Positions 48,307 to 56,697 of a stretch of 64,000 nucleotides of DNA are shown piece by piece. This DNA comes from Muribaculaceae bacterium (GTDB lineage: Bacteria; Bacteroidota; Bacteroidia; Bacteroidales; Muribaculaceae). Position numbers and translations under genes: made by a program. Positions within the stretch are counted from its first letter, which is position 1. Every line of letters starts with the position of its first letter. Below the pieces are notes generated by a model. It was not told the origin of the DNA and ran no database searches. It was given only the letters and a program-made list of their open reading frames with translations. The stretch covers positions 1 through 64,000 of the forward strand of contig JAFLTV010000001.1 in the NCBI GenBank assembly GCA_022509105.1, given 5' to 3'.

Positions 48307-49425
48307 ATGGTAATGCAGGGAAAAACTCAATCTGAAGGAAATTTTGAAAAGAAATATTTTTCTTTTTGGAAAGTCTTGATTCCTGTGCTCATTGGGTTGA
48401 CGGTGGTTATTTTAATGTTCTGGCATGAATCTCGGGAAAGCGATCTTTCAAAAGTATGGAATGAGATCCATTTCACATGGCGCACATGGTGTTGCATCGG
48501 TTTGGGGTTTATTTTCATGTGGGGCCGGGATTTCGGCCTGACATGGAGATTTAGGGCTTTAACCGATCGCCAGTTGACTTGGTTGAAAGCTTATAAAGTG
48601 GATTTTCTTTGTGAATTCACTTCTTGTGTCACCCCTTCAGCGGTGGGGGGAAGTTCTTTAGGCATGGTGTTTCTAAATTCCCAAGGGATTGAATTCGGAA
48701 GAGCCACAACCCTCATGATGATCACTCTCTTTCTTGACGAGCTCTTCTTTGTATTGGCATGCCCGGTTGTGGTTTTATTTACTCCCTCCGCCGAAATCTT
48801 CGCCTCTGATGCCGGGGCTTTTTCTCATGGAATTAAATACACCTTCTGGATAGTTTATGGCATAATCGCTATATGGACCTTTATCTTGTTTGCAGGTCTG
48901 ATTTGGAAACCTGATTGGATAAGGAAGGTGCTTAATGCAATCTCAAAATGGAAGATTTTAAAGAAATGGAGCAAAAATCTTGTTGATCTGGGCGATAACA
49001 TGGTGGCTACCTCCAAGGAATTGAGAACAAAGAAATTTCGTTTCTGGCTCGAAGTGTTTGGTGGCACAGCTGTTTCCTGGACCTCGAGATATCTTGTTGT
49101 AAACGCACTGTTTCTGGGTTTCCTCCCTCAAGACGATCCATATCAATGGGTGATTCTCGCACGGCAATTCGTAATCTGGGTTGTTCTTATGGTAAGCCCC
49201 ACTCCCGGAGGTTCCGGCGTCAGTGAATGGATATTTTCCAACTATTACGGAGATCTTGTCCCCTCAATAGGAATGGCTCTGATAATGGCTATTTTCTGGC
49301 GTATCATATCTTATTATGTTTATCTCGGAATAGGAGCTGCCATTGTCCCCTCATGGATCAGGGAAACTTATGAAAAACTTCATAAAAAACATGAAGAAGC
49401 CAAAGTGGCTGCGGAAACTTCCTGA
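48307..49425 (+). CDS. Lysylphosphatidylglycerol synthase/UPF0104-type membrane protein
   Basis: A 372-residue protein with about eight membrane segments. CEFTSCVTPSAVGGSSLGMVFLNSQG and VSPTPGGSGVSEWIFSNYYGDLVPS are the two conserved re-entrant-like motifs of the LPG_synthase_TM family (flippase half of MprF). The synthase domain of MprF is absent. Such stand-alone proteins often accompany glycosyltransferases and may translocate lipid-linked sugars. It probably shares a transcript with the GT4 gene. A second in-frame ATG lies two codons downstream. Confidence 0.88.
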   Translation: MVMQGKTQSEGNFEKKYFSFWKVLIPVLIGLTVVILMFWHESRESDLSKVWNEIHFTWRTWCCIGLGFIFMWGRDFGLTWRFRALTDRQLTWLKAYKVDFLCEFTSCVTPSAVGGSSLGMVFLNSQGIEFGRATTLMMITLFLDELFFVLACPVVVLFTPSAEIFASDAGAFSHGIKYTFWIVYGIIAIWTFILFAGLIWKPDWIRKVLNAISKWKILKKWSKNLVDLGDNMVATSKELRTKKFRFWLEVFGGTAVSWTSRYLVVNALFLGFLPQDDPYQWVILARQFVIWVVLMVSPTPGGSGVSEWIFSNYYGDLVPSIGMALIMAIFWRIISYYVYLGIGAAIVPSWIRETYEKLHKKHEEAKVAAETS

Positions 49426-49430
49426 AAAGT

Positions 49431-49460
49431 TGAATTTAACCGTTTGTTTTGTTAAATTTG
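49431..49460 (+). promoter_or_regulatory. Promoter for PPi-phosphofructokinase
   Basis: A TTGA-type -33 core at 49431, 19 bases, then TAAATTTG (49453-49460). The leader to the ATG at 49519 is about 50 bases. Confidence 0.55.
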
Positions 49461-49518
49461 CATTGAATTTTCCGATTTAAATGGAAATAAGTTAAAAAAC
49501 CAACATAAAAATAAGCAA

Positions 49519-51174
49519 ATGAAAAAGAGTCCGCTTCAAAGAGTCCGCTCGGAATATATTCCGAAGCTTCCAAAAGCATTGCAAGGTCCCGTAAAAGTTA
49601 AAATAGGAGAGGCCACAGAATCTGTTGCCGATCAGGAGGAAATCAAAAAATTATTCCCCCACACCTACGGAATGCCGATTGTAGAATTCCTTCCTGCCGA
49701 CGGTTCGGAACATGTTGACGAGCCTTTTAATGTAGGAATCATTCTTTCGGGAGGTCAAGCACCCGGCGGCCATAATGTAGTCAGCGGTGTGTTTGATGGA
49801 ATCAAGAGGCTTAATAAGGAATGTCGTCTTTATGGATTCCTTATGGGTCCTTCCGGATTTATCAATCATCAATACATGGAGCTTACCGAAGGCTATATCA
49901 AGGAATATCGTAACACCGGCGGATTCGATATAATAGGCTCCGGAAGAACAAAACTGGAAACTCCCGAACAATTTGAATCAGGACTTAAAGTTTTGAAGGA
50001 ACTCAACATTAAAGCTTTGGTAATTATCGGCGGTGACGATTCTAACACCAATGCTGCCGTGCTCGCCGAATATTATAAGAATATAAATGCCGGAGTTCAG
50101 GTTATCGGTGTGCCCAAAACTATTGACGGCGACTTAAAGAACAAATGGATTGAAACTTCTTTCGGTTTCGACACCGCTTGCAAGGTTTATAGCGAAGTGA
50201 TCGGCAATATTCAGCGTGACTGTAACTCGGCAAAGAAATATTATCATTTCGTGAAGCTTATGGGGCGCAGCGCTTCTCATATCGCTTTGGAATGTGCTCT
50301 TGAAACCCAACCCAATGTTTGTCTTATTTCAGAGGAAATCCTCGCTAAGAGAATGACTCTTGACAACATCGTAAGCTATCTCTGTTATGTGATTGCCGAA
50401 AGAGCTAAATTAGGATGGAATTTCGGCACTGTCCTTGTTCCCGAAGGCCTTATTGAATTCATTCCGTCGATGAAATCCTTGATCTCTGAGTTAAATGATG
50501 TTCTTGCTGAAAATTCAAAAGAACTGGAGGGTCTCGATGAAATGGATAAGTTGCGTGCAATCCATGCTAAACTGACTCCCGTAAATGCAGATCTTTATAA
50601 GTCGTTGCCGAAACATATAGCTCTTCAGCTCAGTCTTGACAGAGACAGCCATGGCAATGTGCAGGTTTCTCTTATTGAAACTGAAAGCTTGTTGAGCGAA
50701 ATGGTTTCAAAACGTCTTGAAGAAATGCGTGAAAACGGTCAGTATTCAGGTAAATTCAGTGCTCAACACCATTTCTTCGGATATGAAGGAAGATGTGCCG
50801 ACCCCACAAACTTTGACGCTGACTACACTTATGCCCTTGGTTTCAACGCAGCCATGCTTATCAATGCAGGCCTCACAGGCTATATGAGTTCCGTTAGAAA
50901 TCTCACCGAAAAGAGCGAAGACTGGATTGCCGGCGGTATTCCTATCACAATGATGATGAATATGGAACGTCGTCATGGCCACATGAAGCCTGTGATTCAG
51001 AAAGCTCTGGTTAATCTTAATGGCAAGCCTTATCTCAAGTTTGCCTCTATGAGAGAAACCTTGGCTTTGAATACTTTGTATCAATATCCCGGTCCGATTC
51101 AATATTTCGGCCCGGCAGAAGTGTGCGACCGTCCTTCAATGACTCTTCTCCTCGAACATGACAAGGAAGTATAA
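49519..51174 (+). CDS. pfp: Diphosphate-fructose-6-phosphate 1-phosphotransferase (PPi-PFK)
   Basis: A 551-residue phosphofructokinase of the long, plant-beta-like group. VGIILSGGQAPGGHNVV starts the nucleotide-like site. GGDDSNTNA, with Asp where ATP enzymes have Gly (GGDGS), marks PPi dependence, as does PKTIDGDLKN. MGRSASHIALECALETQPN and FFGYEGRCADPTNFDADY are family blocks. It interconverts fructose-6-phosphate and fructose-1,6-bisphosphate reversibly, upstream of the aldolase at the window start. It has its own promoter and a strong terminator. Confidence 0.95.
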   Translation: MKKSPLQRVRSEYIPKLPKALQGPVKVKIGEATESVADQEEIKKLFPHTYGMPIVEFLPADGSEHVDEPFNVGIILSGGQAPGGHNVVSGVFDGIKRLNKECRLYGFLMGPSGFINHQYMELTEGYIKEYRNTGGFDIIGSGRTKLETPEQFESGLKVLKELNIKALVIIGGDDSNTNAAVLAEYYKNINAGVQVIGVPKTIDGDLKNKWIETSFGFDTACKVYSEVIGNIQRDCNSAKKYYHFVKLMGRSASHIALECALETQPNVCLISEEILAKRMTLDNIVSYLCYVIAERAKLGWNFGTVLVPEGLIEFIPSMKSLISELNDVLAENSKELEGLDEMDKLRAIHAKLTPVNADLYKSLPKHIALQLSLDRDSHGNVQVSLIETESLLSEMVSKRLEEMRENGQYSGKFSAQHHFFGYEGRCADPTNFDADYTYALGFNAAMLINAGLTGYMSSVRNLTEKSEDWIAGGIPITMMMNMERRHGHMKPVIQKALVNLNGKPYLKFASMRETLALNTLYQYPGPIQYFGPAEVCDRPSMTLLLEHDKEV

Positions 51175-51230
51175 ACCGGTTAAACCACGGTTCATCTCTA
51201 TTGAGAGCTGTAATTTCCGGTTGATAAATA

Positions 51231-51269
51231 AAAAAGTTAGGATGCTCTTTGGAGTGTCCTAACTTTTTT
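51231..51269 (+). terminator. Rho-independent terminator after pfp
   Basis: GTTAGGATGCTC (51236-51247) and GAGTGTCCTAAC (51252-51263) form a 12-bp stem with two G-U pairs and a 4-base loop, followed by six T. Confidence 0.92.
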
Positions 51270-51332
51270 ATCCTTATTGTTGTTTTAATATAAAAAACGA
51301 ATCATTAATAACTTAACCATTATCTGTTAATT

Positions 51333-51758
51333 ATGAAAAAGATATTCTTAATAGGCTTTATGGCAATAACCGGTTGTCTGTTATCATGTGGCAGCAATAC
51401 AAAATCTGAGAATTCCGCAACCGTTCAGGAAGCTCCTTCTTCTGCCTACAAAATTGATAACAATAGGATTATCCCAACAAACGGTAAACCGACAATTGTT
51501 GATTTCTCGGCCACATGGTGCCCTCCGTGCCGTCAGCTCAAGCCAATCTTTGAGAGACTTGAAAAAGAATTTGAAGGAAGGATTAATTTCATAACGATTG
51601 ATGTAGATAACAATCCCGACCTTTCTCAAAGTTATCAGGTTAGCAGCATACCTATGTTGTTGTTCCTCAATAAAGATGGACAGATTCAGAATACAATTGT
51701 GGGATTCCGTGACTACGACCAATTATTGTCTGCAATAAACACATCCTTCGGCTTCTAA
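51333..51758 (+). CDS. Thioredoxin-fold lipoprotein
   Basis: A 141-residue protein with a lipoprotein signal (MKKIFLIGFMAITGCLLSCG; Cys15 and Cys19 both fit a lipobox). The thioredoxin domain has the active site ATWCPPCRQLKP and the cis-Pro loop VSSIPMLLFLNKDG. CPPC replaces the CGPC of ordinary thioredoxin. It is probably a periplasmic disulfide reductase or isomerase tethered to a membrane. It is a single gene between two terminators. Confidence 0.9.
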   Translation: MKKIFLIGFMAITGCLLSCGSNTKSENSATVQEAPSSAYKIDNNRIIPTNGKPTIVDFSATWCPPCRQLKPIFERLEKEFEGRINFITIDVDNNPDLSQSYQVSSIPMLLFLNKDGQIQNTIVGFRDYDQLLSAINTSFGF

Positions 51759-51826
51759 TAATTACCGTTAAAAAGGAATTTGCTTGATTATAACTTCTTG
51801 GATTCCAATCCGGCAATTACAAAATA

Positions 51827-51862
51827 AAAAGGAGGACTCTATACCAGTGTCCTCCTCCTTTT
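51827..51862. terminator. Bidirectional terminator between the thioredoxin lipoprotein gene and the 494-residue T9SS protein gene
   Basis: AAAAGGAGGA (51827-51836) pairs with TCCTCCTTTT (51853-51862); an alternative register pairs GGAGGAC with GTCCTCC. The A and T flanks serve both convergent genes. Confidence 0.8.
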
Positions 51863-51877
51863 CATGTATTTAGTTGA

Positions 51878-53362
51878 TTATCTTACAATGACTTTTGAAG
51901 TCTTGTTGCCCTGACGAAGAATGTAAAGGCCACCCACTTCAGGATTGTTTACACGCATACCCTGGAGATTATAGTATACTTTCGGAGTATTGTTTTCTGT
52001 ATCAATAGCTTCAATGCCATCTGATTCTGTGTTGCCTGTTACAACAAAGTTCTTTATTTCCCATGTAGGAGCCACTTCAGAAGTCGAAGTGTAGGCAAAT
52101 GCAACTTGAATTGTTTTTCCGTTAAATGCAGTTAGAGAAATTTCGCCTGAGTTTACAAATGTCCAGTTGTTTCCTTCCGGGTAAACAATATCTGTCAGTT
52201 CTGTCCAATTTGTTGTTTCGGCTTCTGCTACATATACTTTACAGAAATCTTCAACAGGATTTCCGTTGGCATAGTTGACAGCGTGTTCGAATGAGAGAGT
52301 CACGTCTGAATAATCTGCAAGGTTAATTGCGGGAGAAACCAACCAGCTTTCTGCTGCATGATTGCTGCCACCAACATAGGCTGATGCCTTTGCTCCGTAG
52401 TTTGCTGCAAATGACCATACATAAGTAAGTGCTTCCGGGAGATCAACGTCTACAATTTCGAAATCACCTAATGAAGAAGCAAATGATTCGCTGAAAATAT
52501 CATTGTCAGGATTTTCAGGAGTTTCCGGTTCCTCGCCGACTTCTCCATTATATGACAATAAATAGTTGCCTGTTGTAAATTCAGGAGTGGTTCCGTAAAG
52601 CACTAACTCACCTGTCACGACTACTGAAGCGCCTACTTCAAGTTGATCTTCAGATGTGAAGCTTTCCCCGTTAAGATATTTGCCTCTAAACACGGTCAAA
52701 CCTTCTTCATCAGAAGCTTTATCTTTGATGATATATGTTGCATTACCATATTGGATGCTTATTTCAGTAATGTCTGAAATAACACCGGCAACGGTTGCAT
52801 TTCCAGTGTAGCCGTCAGCAATAAGTTGAAGGGCTTCTGCCACTGTTATTGTGCCTTCAGGAGCAGTTGGGGTGTCGGGAACAGGATCAATTGAATCATT
52901 TCCGTAGGAAACTGTGATTGTTTGCACAGCCTTATTTGAAGAAGCGGTATAAACAAAAGTTACATCTTCTTCATTTCCTTCCCAAGAATTAATGTTATCA
53001 TCTGTGCCTTCCAAAGCGAAAGTGGCACCGGAAACAACTGTCCATTTAACGCCGGTTACTTTCTCTCCGTTTGTGGTAGACACTGTGAAGTAAGGAGCTC
53101 TTTTGTTATATGCACGCAAGCCGTCTGACCACATTCTCCAACCTCCGGCTTCATCTCCTTCTTGTGGAGTGTAGCTGAACTCTATCTGCACATTGCCGGT
53201 TGTGGCAACTGCGTTGTTAGGAGCATACGGACTGTTGTTGCTTAAATCTTCATTATAGGCCGGCAAACCATAATTGTCTGTTAAAAAATCGAATGTCACT
53301 TCTCCGGCATAAACTGACATGCCAAGTGCCATTGCAGCTACTGTTAGTAAAAGTTTTTTCAT
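51878..53362 (-). CDS. Secreted T9SS cargo protein with one OB-fold-like domain
   Basis: 494 residues. Signal peptide 1-19; an N-terminal beta domain at 20-155 is shared with the next gene. One OB-fold-like domain lies at about 167-272 (TITVAEALQLI, ISIQYGNATYIIKD, FTSEDQLEVGASVVVTGELVLY). A jelly-roll-like segment at 289-443 resembles choice-of-anchor J domains (ESWLVSPAINLADYSDVTLSFEHAV). The C-terminal 45 residues (YNLQGMRVNNPEVGGLYILR and a basic KVIVR end) look like a T9SS type A sorting signal, cleaved on export. No catalytic motif is seen; the ligand is unknown. Confidence 0.82.
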   Translation of the reverse strand: MKKLLLTVAAMALGMSVYAGEVTFDFLTDNYGLPAYNEDLSNNSPYAPNNAVATTGNVQIEFSYTPQEGDEAGGWRMWSDGLRAYNKRAPYFTVSTTNGEKVTGVKWTVVSGATFALEGTDDNINSWEGNEEDVTFVYTASSNKAVQTITVSYGNDSIDPVPDTPTAPEGTITVAEALQLIADGYTGNATVAGVISDITEISIQYGNATYIIKDKASDEEGLTVFRGKYLNGESFTSEDQLEVGASVVVTGELVLYGTTPEFTTGNYLLSYNGEVGEEPETPENPDNDIFSESFASSLGDFEIVDVDLPEALTYVWSFAANYGAKASAYVGGSNHAAESWLVSPAINLADYSDVTLSFEHAVNYANGNPVEDFCKVYVAEAETTNWTELTDIVYPEGNNWTFVNSGEISLTAFNGKTIQVAFAYTSTSEVAPTWEIKNFVVTGNTESDGIEAIDTENNTPKVYYNLQGMRVNNPEVGGLYILRQGNKTSKVIVR

Positions 53363-53427
53363 AGGCTTTTTAATAAAATTTAGTTGGTTTATATGTTATG
53401 CAAATTTAATTTATTTCCTTCTCATAT

Positions 53428-53462
53428 AAAAAATGGAGTGCCAAATTTTTGACACTCCATCA
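53428..53462 (-). terminator. Terminator after the 1004-residue T9SS protein gene
   Basis: On the minus strand ATGGAGTG and CACTCCAT form the stem (extended by TCAAA/TTTGG), followed by TTTTTT. It separates the two related secreted-protein genes. Confidence 0.85.
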
Positions 53463-53486
53463 TAGAATTTAGAAAAAAACTTCTAA

Positions 53487-56400
53487 TTATTTAATAACAA
53501 CTTTTGAAGTTTTGTCTCCTTTACGAATGATGTAGATTCCCTTTGAAGGATTGTTAACTCTCATACCGTTGAGGTTATAGATTTCAGCACCTTCAAGTTC
53601 AGCGTTGATACCCTTGATTCCGTCTGTTTCACCTTCTTCAACTGAGAAGTAAACAAATGTCATAGCATTCGGGCAACCGTTGATTAAAACTACATTCTCA
53701 CGTAGATTCAATTCATAGAAACCAACCGGAAGTTCGTTGCCAAGATTGATGATGATTTCGTTGTCAACGATAGTAACTTCTTCTGAATCCAATGTGTAAA
53801 CTTCATCGAAGTCCAAGTAATTAGTAACGAGAATTGCATTTTCTTCAATGCTGTTTTCATTAACAACCACTGTATCGTCGAAGCTGATGATGATAGTCAC
53901 GTTTTCATTTTCAGTGAATGTAGCACCATTCTGTTCTGAGTCGCCTTCAATATAGTTAATTACATTTACAACTACTTCCTGAGACTTGTTTACGTTGCCA
54001 TCTGCATCTGCAACCAATCCTTCCGGAAGTGTGAGTGAGTATTCACCGGCTTCTGTGAAGAGACCTGAAGCACCAGTAAGAATTAAGAAGATAGTGCCGT
54101 TGTCGCCTGTTTCAGCAGCTGCAGCGATACCCGGTTCGTTAGAACCACCACCTTGGAGCTGGAAGTAGGTTTGAGAAAGTTTACCAACTTCTTCGTCGTT
54201 GCGATAAACAGGTATATTAACTTCTTCAGCCACAAATGTAACTTCTACTCCCCAGCATAATTCTACTGCTGAATAGAGGTCGTCAGCGTTGATTTCGTCT
54301 GTGTATTGATCAGCATAATTTTCAATATAACCGGGTTCTGACGGAGTCGGTTCTTTTTCAACACCTTCAAGAGTAAGAGTCTTGGCTGCCCAGTCAACAG
54401 TTGCTGTGAGTTCACCATTCCATTCTGAAAGCTTCCAGTTGCCGCCATTTACATCCATTGTAAGAACTGTCGGAGTGCCGGCTACTACTGTTACGTTTTC
54501 TTGGTCAGCAGCATAACCAAACCAGTCGTTGCCACCATTAATCTTGAATTCTACAACCTCTTCTGAAGCATCGATATCCAAAGTAGCAGTATAGATTCCT
54601 TCTTCAGTCATTTCCATAGGATTATTTTCACCCCAACCGTTGAATGATCCCTTGAAATAAATAACTTCCGGAAGAGCAGCTGTAATTGCTGTACCATCAA
54701 CTGTTACTGTCATCGCTGCAAGATCAAGTGTAACTACAGGATTTTCAACATAATAATCGCTTGAAATTACGATATTGCCGGAATTATTATCATTAACAAC
54801 CTCAAGGGCTTCTCCTAAAGTGATGATATTATTGCTTGAAGCACCGATATTATAACCATCGCTCCAGCTACCGTTGTTGAACTTGAATCCGCCTGCAAGA
54901 CGTTCGCCTGTCCATGTGTAAACGCCGTTTTCATAAATCATTACGTTTGTTTCGTCAGCGGTTGACCAGGTTGCAGTTCCGTTTACATCCTCACCTACGA
55001 TATAGAGGGTAACAGGAGTAGGAGCTACATATTCAGTAATCTTGCTGCCCGAAGTGAATTCGAATGTTTCATTGTAATCAACTAATCTACCTTCTACTAC
55101 TACTGAAGCACCGACTACTATTTCATCTTCAGATGTGAATTTTTCACCGTTGAGACCGTATCCACGGTAAACGAGAAGACTGTTTTCATCAGAGAGGTTG
55201 TCTTTGATAGTATACGTAGCGTTACCGTATGAAGTGCTGATTTCTTCGATTTCAGCTATCACACCTTTAACAGAAGCAGGTCCTGTATAACCTTCAGTCA
55301 TAAGAGCAAGTGCTTCAGCAACTGAAATCGTTCCTTCCGGTGCGGCCGGCTTATCATCTTCAGCAGGTGTATATTCTAAGATTTTGCTGCCTGTATTAAT
55401 TTCATAGATGCCATTATATAATGTCAGGCTTCCGGAAACTACTACTGTGGCAAGTTCGCTAAGCTGATCTTCTGAAGTAAACTTAGCTCCATCTAAACCA
55501 TAGCCTCTATAAACTTTGATTTCAGCATCATCATCAAGGTTGTCTTTGATGACGTAAGTGGCATTACCATATTGAGTACTAATTTCTTCGATCATTACGA
55601 TGATACCCTTAACTTCGGCTGTACCTGAATAACCGGCATCGATTAAAGCAACAGCCTCAGCCACTGAGATCACACCTTCCGGAGCTTGAGGAGCGCCTCC
55701 TTCGGGAGCTGTATATTCAATAATCACATTTCCTGTTTCTAATTCATAAGTAGTGCCTCCATAAAGGATAAGAGAACCGGATACTACCACTGTTCCACCA
55801 ACAGCAATTTGGTCAGAAGCTGTAAAAGCTTCACCATTCTTCCATTTACCTCTATATACAGTCAGACTTTGAGCTGCATCCGCACTATCTTTAATAATAT
55901 AGGTTGCATTACCATATTGAGTATTAACCTCAGTTATAGAAGTAATTATACCTTTAACTTCAGCTGTGCCTTTGTAGCCTGCGTCAATTAATTCGATAGC
56001 TTCAGCCACTGTGATCACACCTTCCGGAGCAGTCGGAACCTCCGGATCCGGAGTCGGATCTAAAGAAGTATCACCGTAAGTTATTGAAATTGTATAAACA
56101 GCTGCATTTGAACTTGCTGTTCCAACAAATGTTACTTCTTCTGCTTCCCCTGTCCAGCTTGTAATGTTATCTGTTCCATCTTCCAATTTGAAAGTAACAC
56201 CACTCTTAGCTGTCCATGTAACAGAAGTTACATTTTCGCCATTAGTTGTGTAAACAGTAAAGTTTGGAGTCTTCTTGTTGTATTCGCGAAGACCGTCGTT
56301 CCAAAAACGCCAGGCTTGATCCTGTTCACCATCTAATTTGATGGCTACATCACCGGATTGGATAATCGTACCGTTGGTGACGTAAGTGTCGCCATCATTT

Positions 56401-56501
56401 GGCAAACCATAGTCATCCGCTGTGAAGTCAAATGTGACTTCGCCGGCATACGCGGAAAATCCCAGCGCTACGGCTGCCATTGTTAGTAATAGTTTTTTCA
56501 T
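53487..56501 (-). CDS. Secreted T9SS cargo protein with three tandem OB-fold-like repeats and SusE/F-like modules
   Basis: 1004 residues. Signal peptide 1-19 and the shared N-terminal beta domain (20-145). Three OB-fold-like repeats lie at about 158-263, 273-377 and 387-491, with a period near 114. Each carries ISVAEA, YGNATYxIKD, VYRG and FTSEDQ-type motifs. Two modules follow at about 496-605 and 612-713 (VIYFKGSFNGWGENNPMEM) resembling SusE/SusF or CBM48-type glycan-binding domains. Ig-like segments then lead to a T9SS tail (about 960-1004, YNLNGMRVNNPSKGIYIIRK). Its own -7 box TAAATTTG lies at 56545-56538. No enzyme active site is seen; adhesion or ligand capture is an inference. Confidence 0.82.
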   Translation of the reverse strand: MKKLLLTMAAVALGFSAYAGEVTFDFTADDYGLPNDGDTYVTNGTIIQSGDVAIKLDGEQDQAWRFWNDGLREYNKKTPNFTVYTTNGENVTSVTWTAKSGVTFKLEDGTDNITSWTGEAEEVTFVGTASSNAAVYTISITYGDTSLDPTPDPEVPTAPEGVITVAEAIELIDAGYKGTAEVKGIITSITEVNTQYGNATYIIKDSADAAQSLTVYRGKWKNGEAFTASDQIAVGGTVVVSGSLILYGGTTYELETGNVIIEYTAPEGGAPQAPEGVISVAEAVALIDAGYSGTAEVKGIIVMIEEISTQYGNATYVIKDNLDDDAEIKVYRGYGLDGAKFTSEDQLSELATVVVSGSLTLYNGIYEINTGSKILEYTPAEDDKPAAPEGTISVAEALALMTEGYTGPASVKGVIAEIEEISTSYGNATYTIKDNLSDENSLLVYRGYGLNGEKFTSEDEIVVGASVVVEGRLVDYNETFEFTSGSKITEYVAPTPVTLYIVGEDVNGTATWSTADETNVMIYENGVYTWTGERLAGGFKFNNGSWSDGYNIGASSNNIITLGEALEVVNDNNSGNIVISSDYYVENPVVTLDLAAMTVTVDGTAITAALPEVIYFKGSFNGWGENNPMEMTEEGIYTATLDIDASEEVVEFKINGGNDWFGYAADQENVTVVAGTPTVLTMDVNGGNWKLSEWNGELTATVDWAAKTLTLEGVEKEPTPSEPGYIENYADQYTDEINADDLYSAVELCWGVEVTFVAEEVNIPVYRNDEEVGKLSQTYFQLQGGGSNEPGIAAAAETGDNGTIFLILTGASGLFTEAGEYSLTLPEGLVADADGNVNKSQEVVVNVINYIEGDSEQNGATFTENENVTIIISFDDTVVVNENSIEENAILVTNYLDFDEVYTLDSEEVTIVDNEIIINLGNELPVGFYELNLRENVVLINGCPNAMTFVYFSVEEGETDGIKGINAELEGAEIYNLNGMRVNNPSKGIYIIRKGDKTSKVVIK

Positions 56502-56638
56502 AAAAAATTAGTATAAAAAATTATTTGGTTAGTTTCGCAAATTTAAATTTTTTATCGCAATTCTAAAATCTTTTTGTTTTTAATTTTGATTGTTGCGGAT
56601 AAAAGTTTTTGACAAGGTAAAATTTAGTGGGGATGTTG

Positions 56639-56678
56639 AAAAAATCACCCCTCACAGAAGTTATCTATGAGGGGCGAT
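56639..56678 (-). terminator. Terminator after the 801-residue lipoprotein gene
   Basis: On the minus strand ATCGCCCCTCA and TGAGGGGTGAT pair with one imperfect position and are followed by a T-rich tract. Confidence 0.75.
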
Positions 56679-56697
56679 CAAACGGATTTAGAATCTC

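Noticed and set aside
53487-56501. Repeated DNA that could suggest a CRISPR or other repeat array
   Set aside because: The repeats are about 340 bases long, in frame, and encode diverged copies of one protein domain; there are no short identical repeats with unique spacers.
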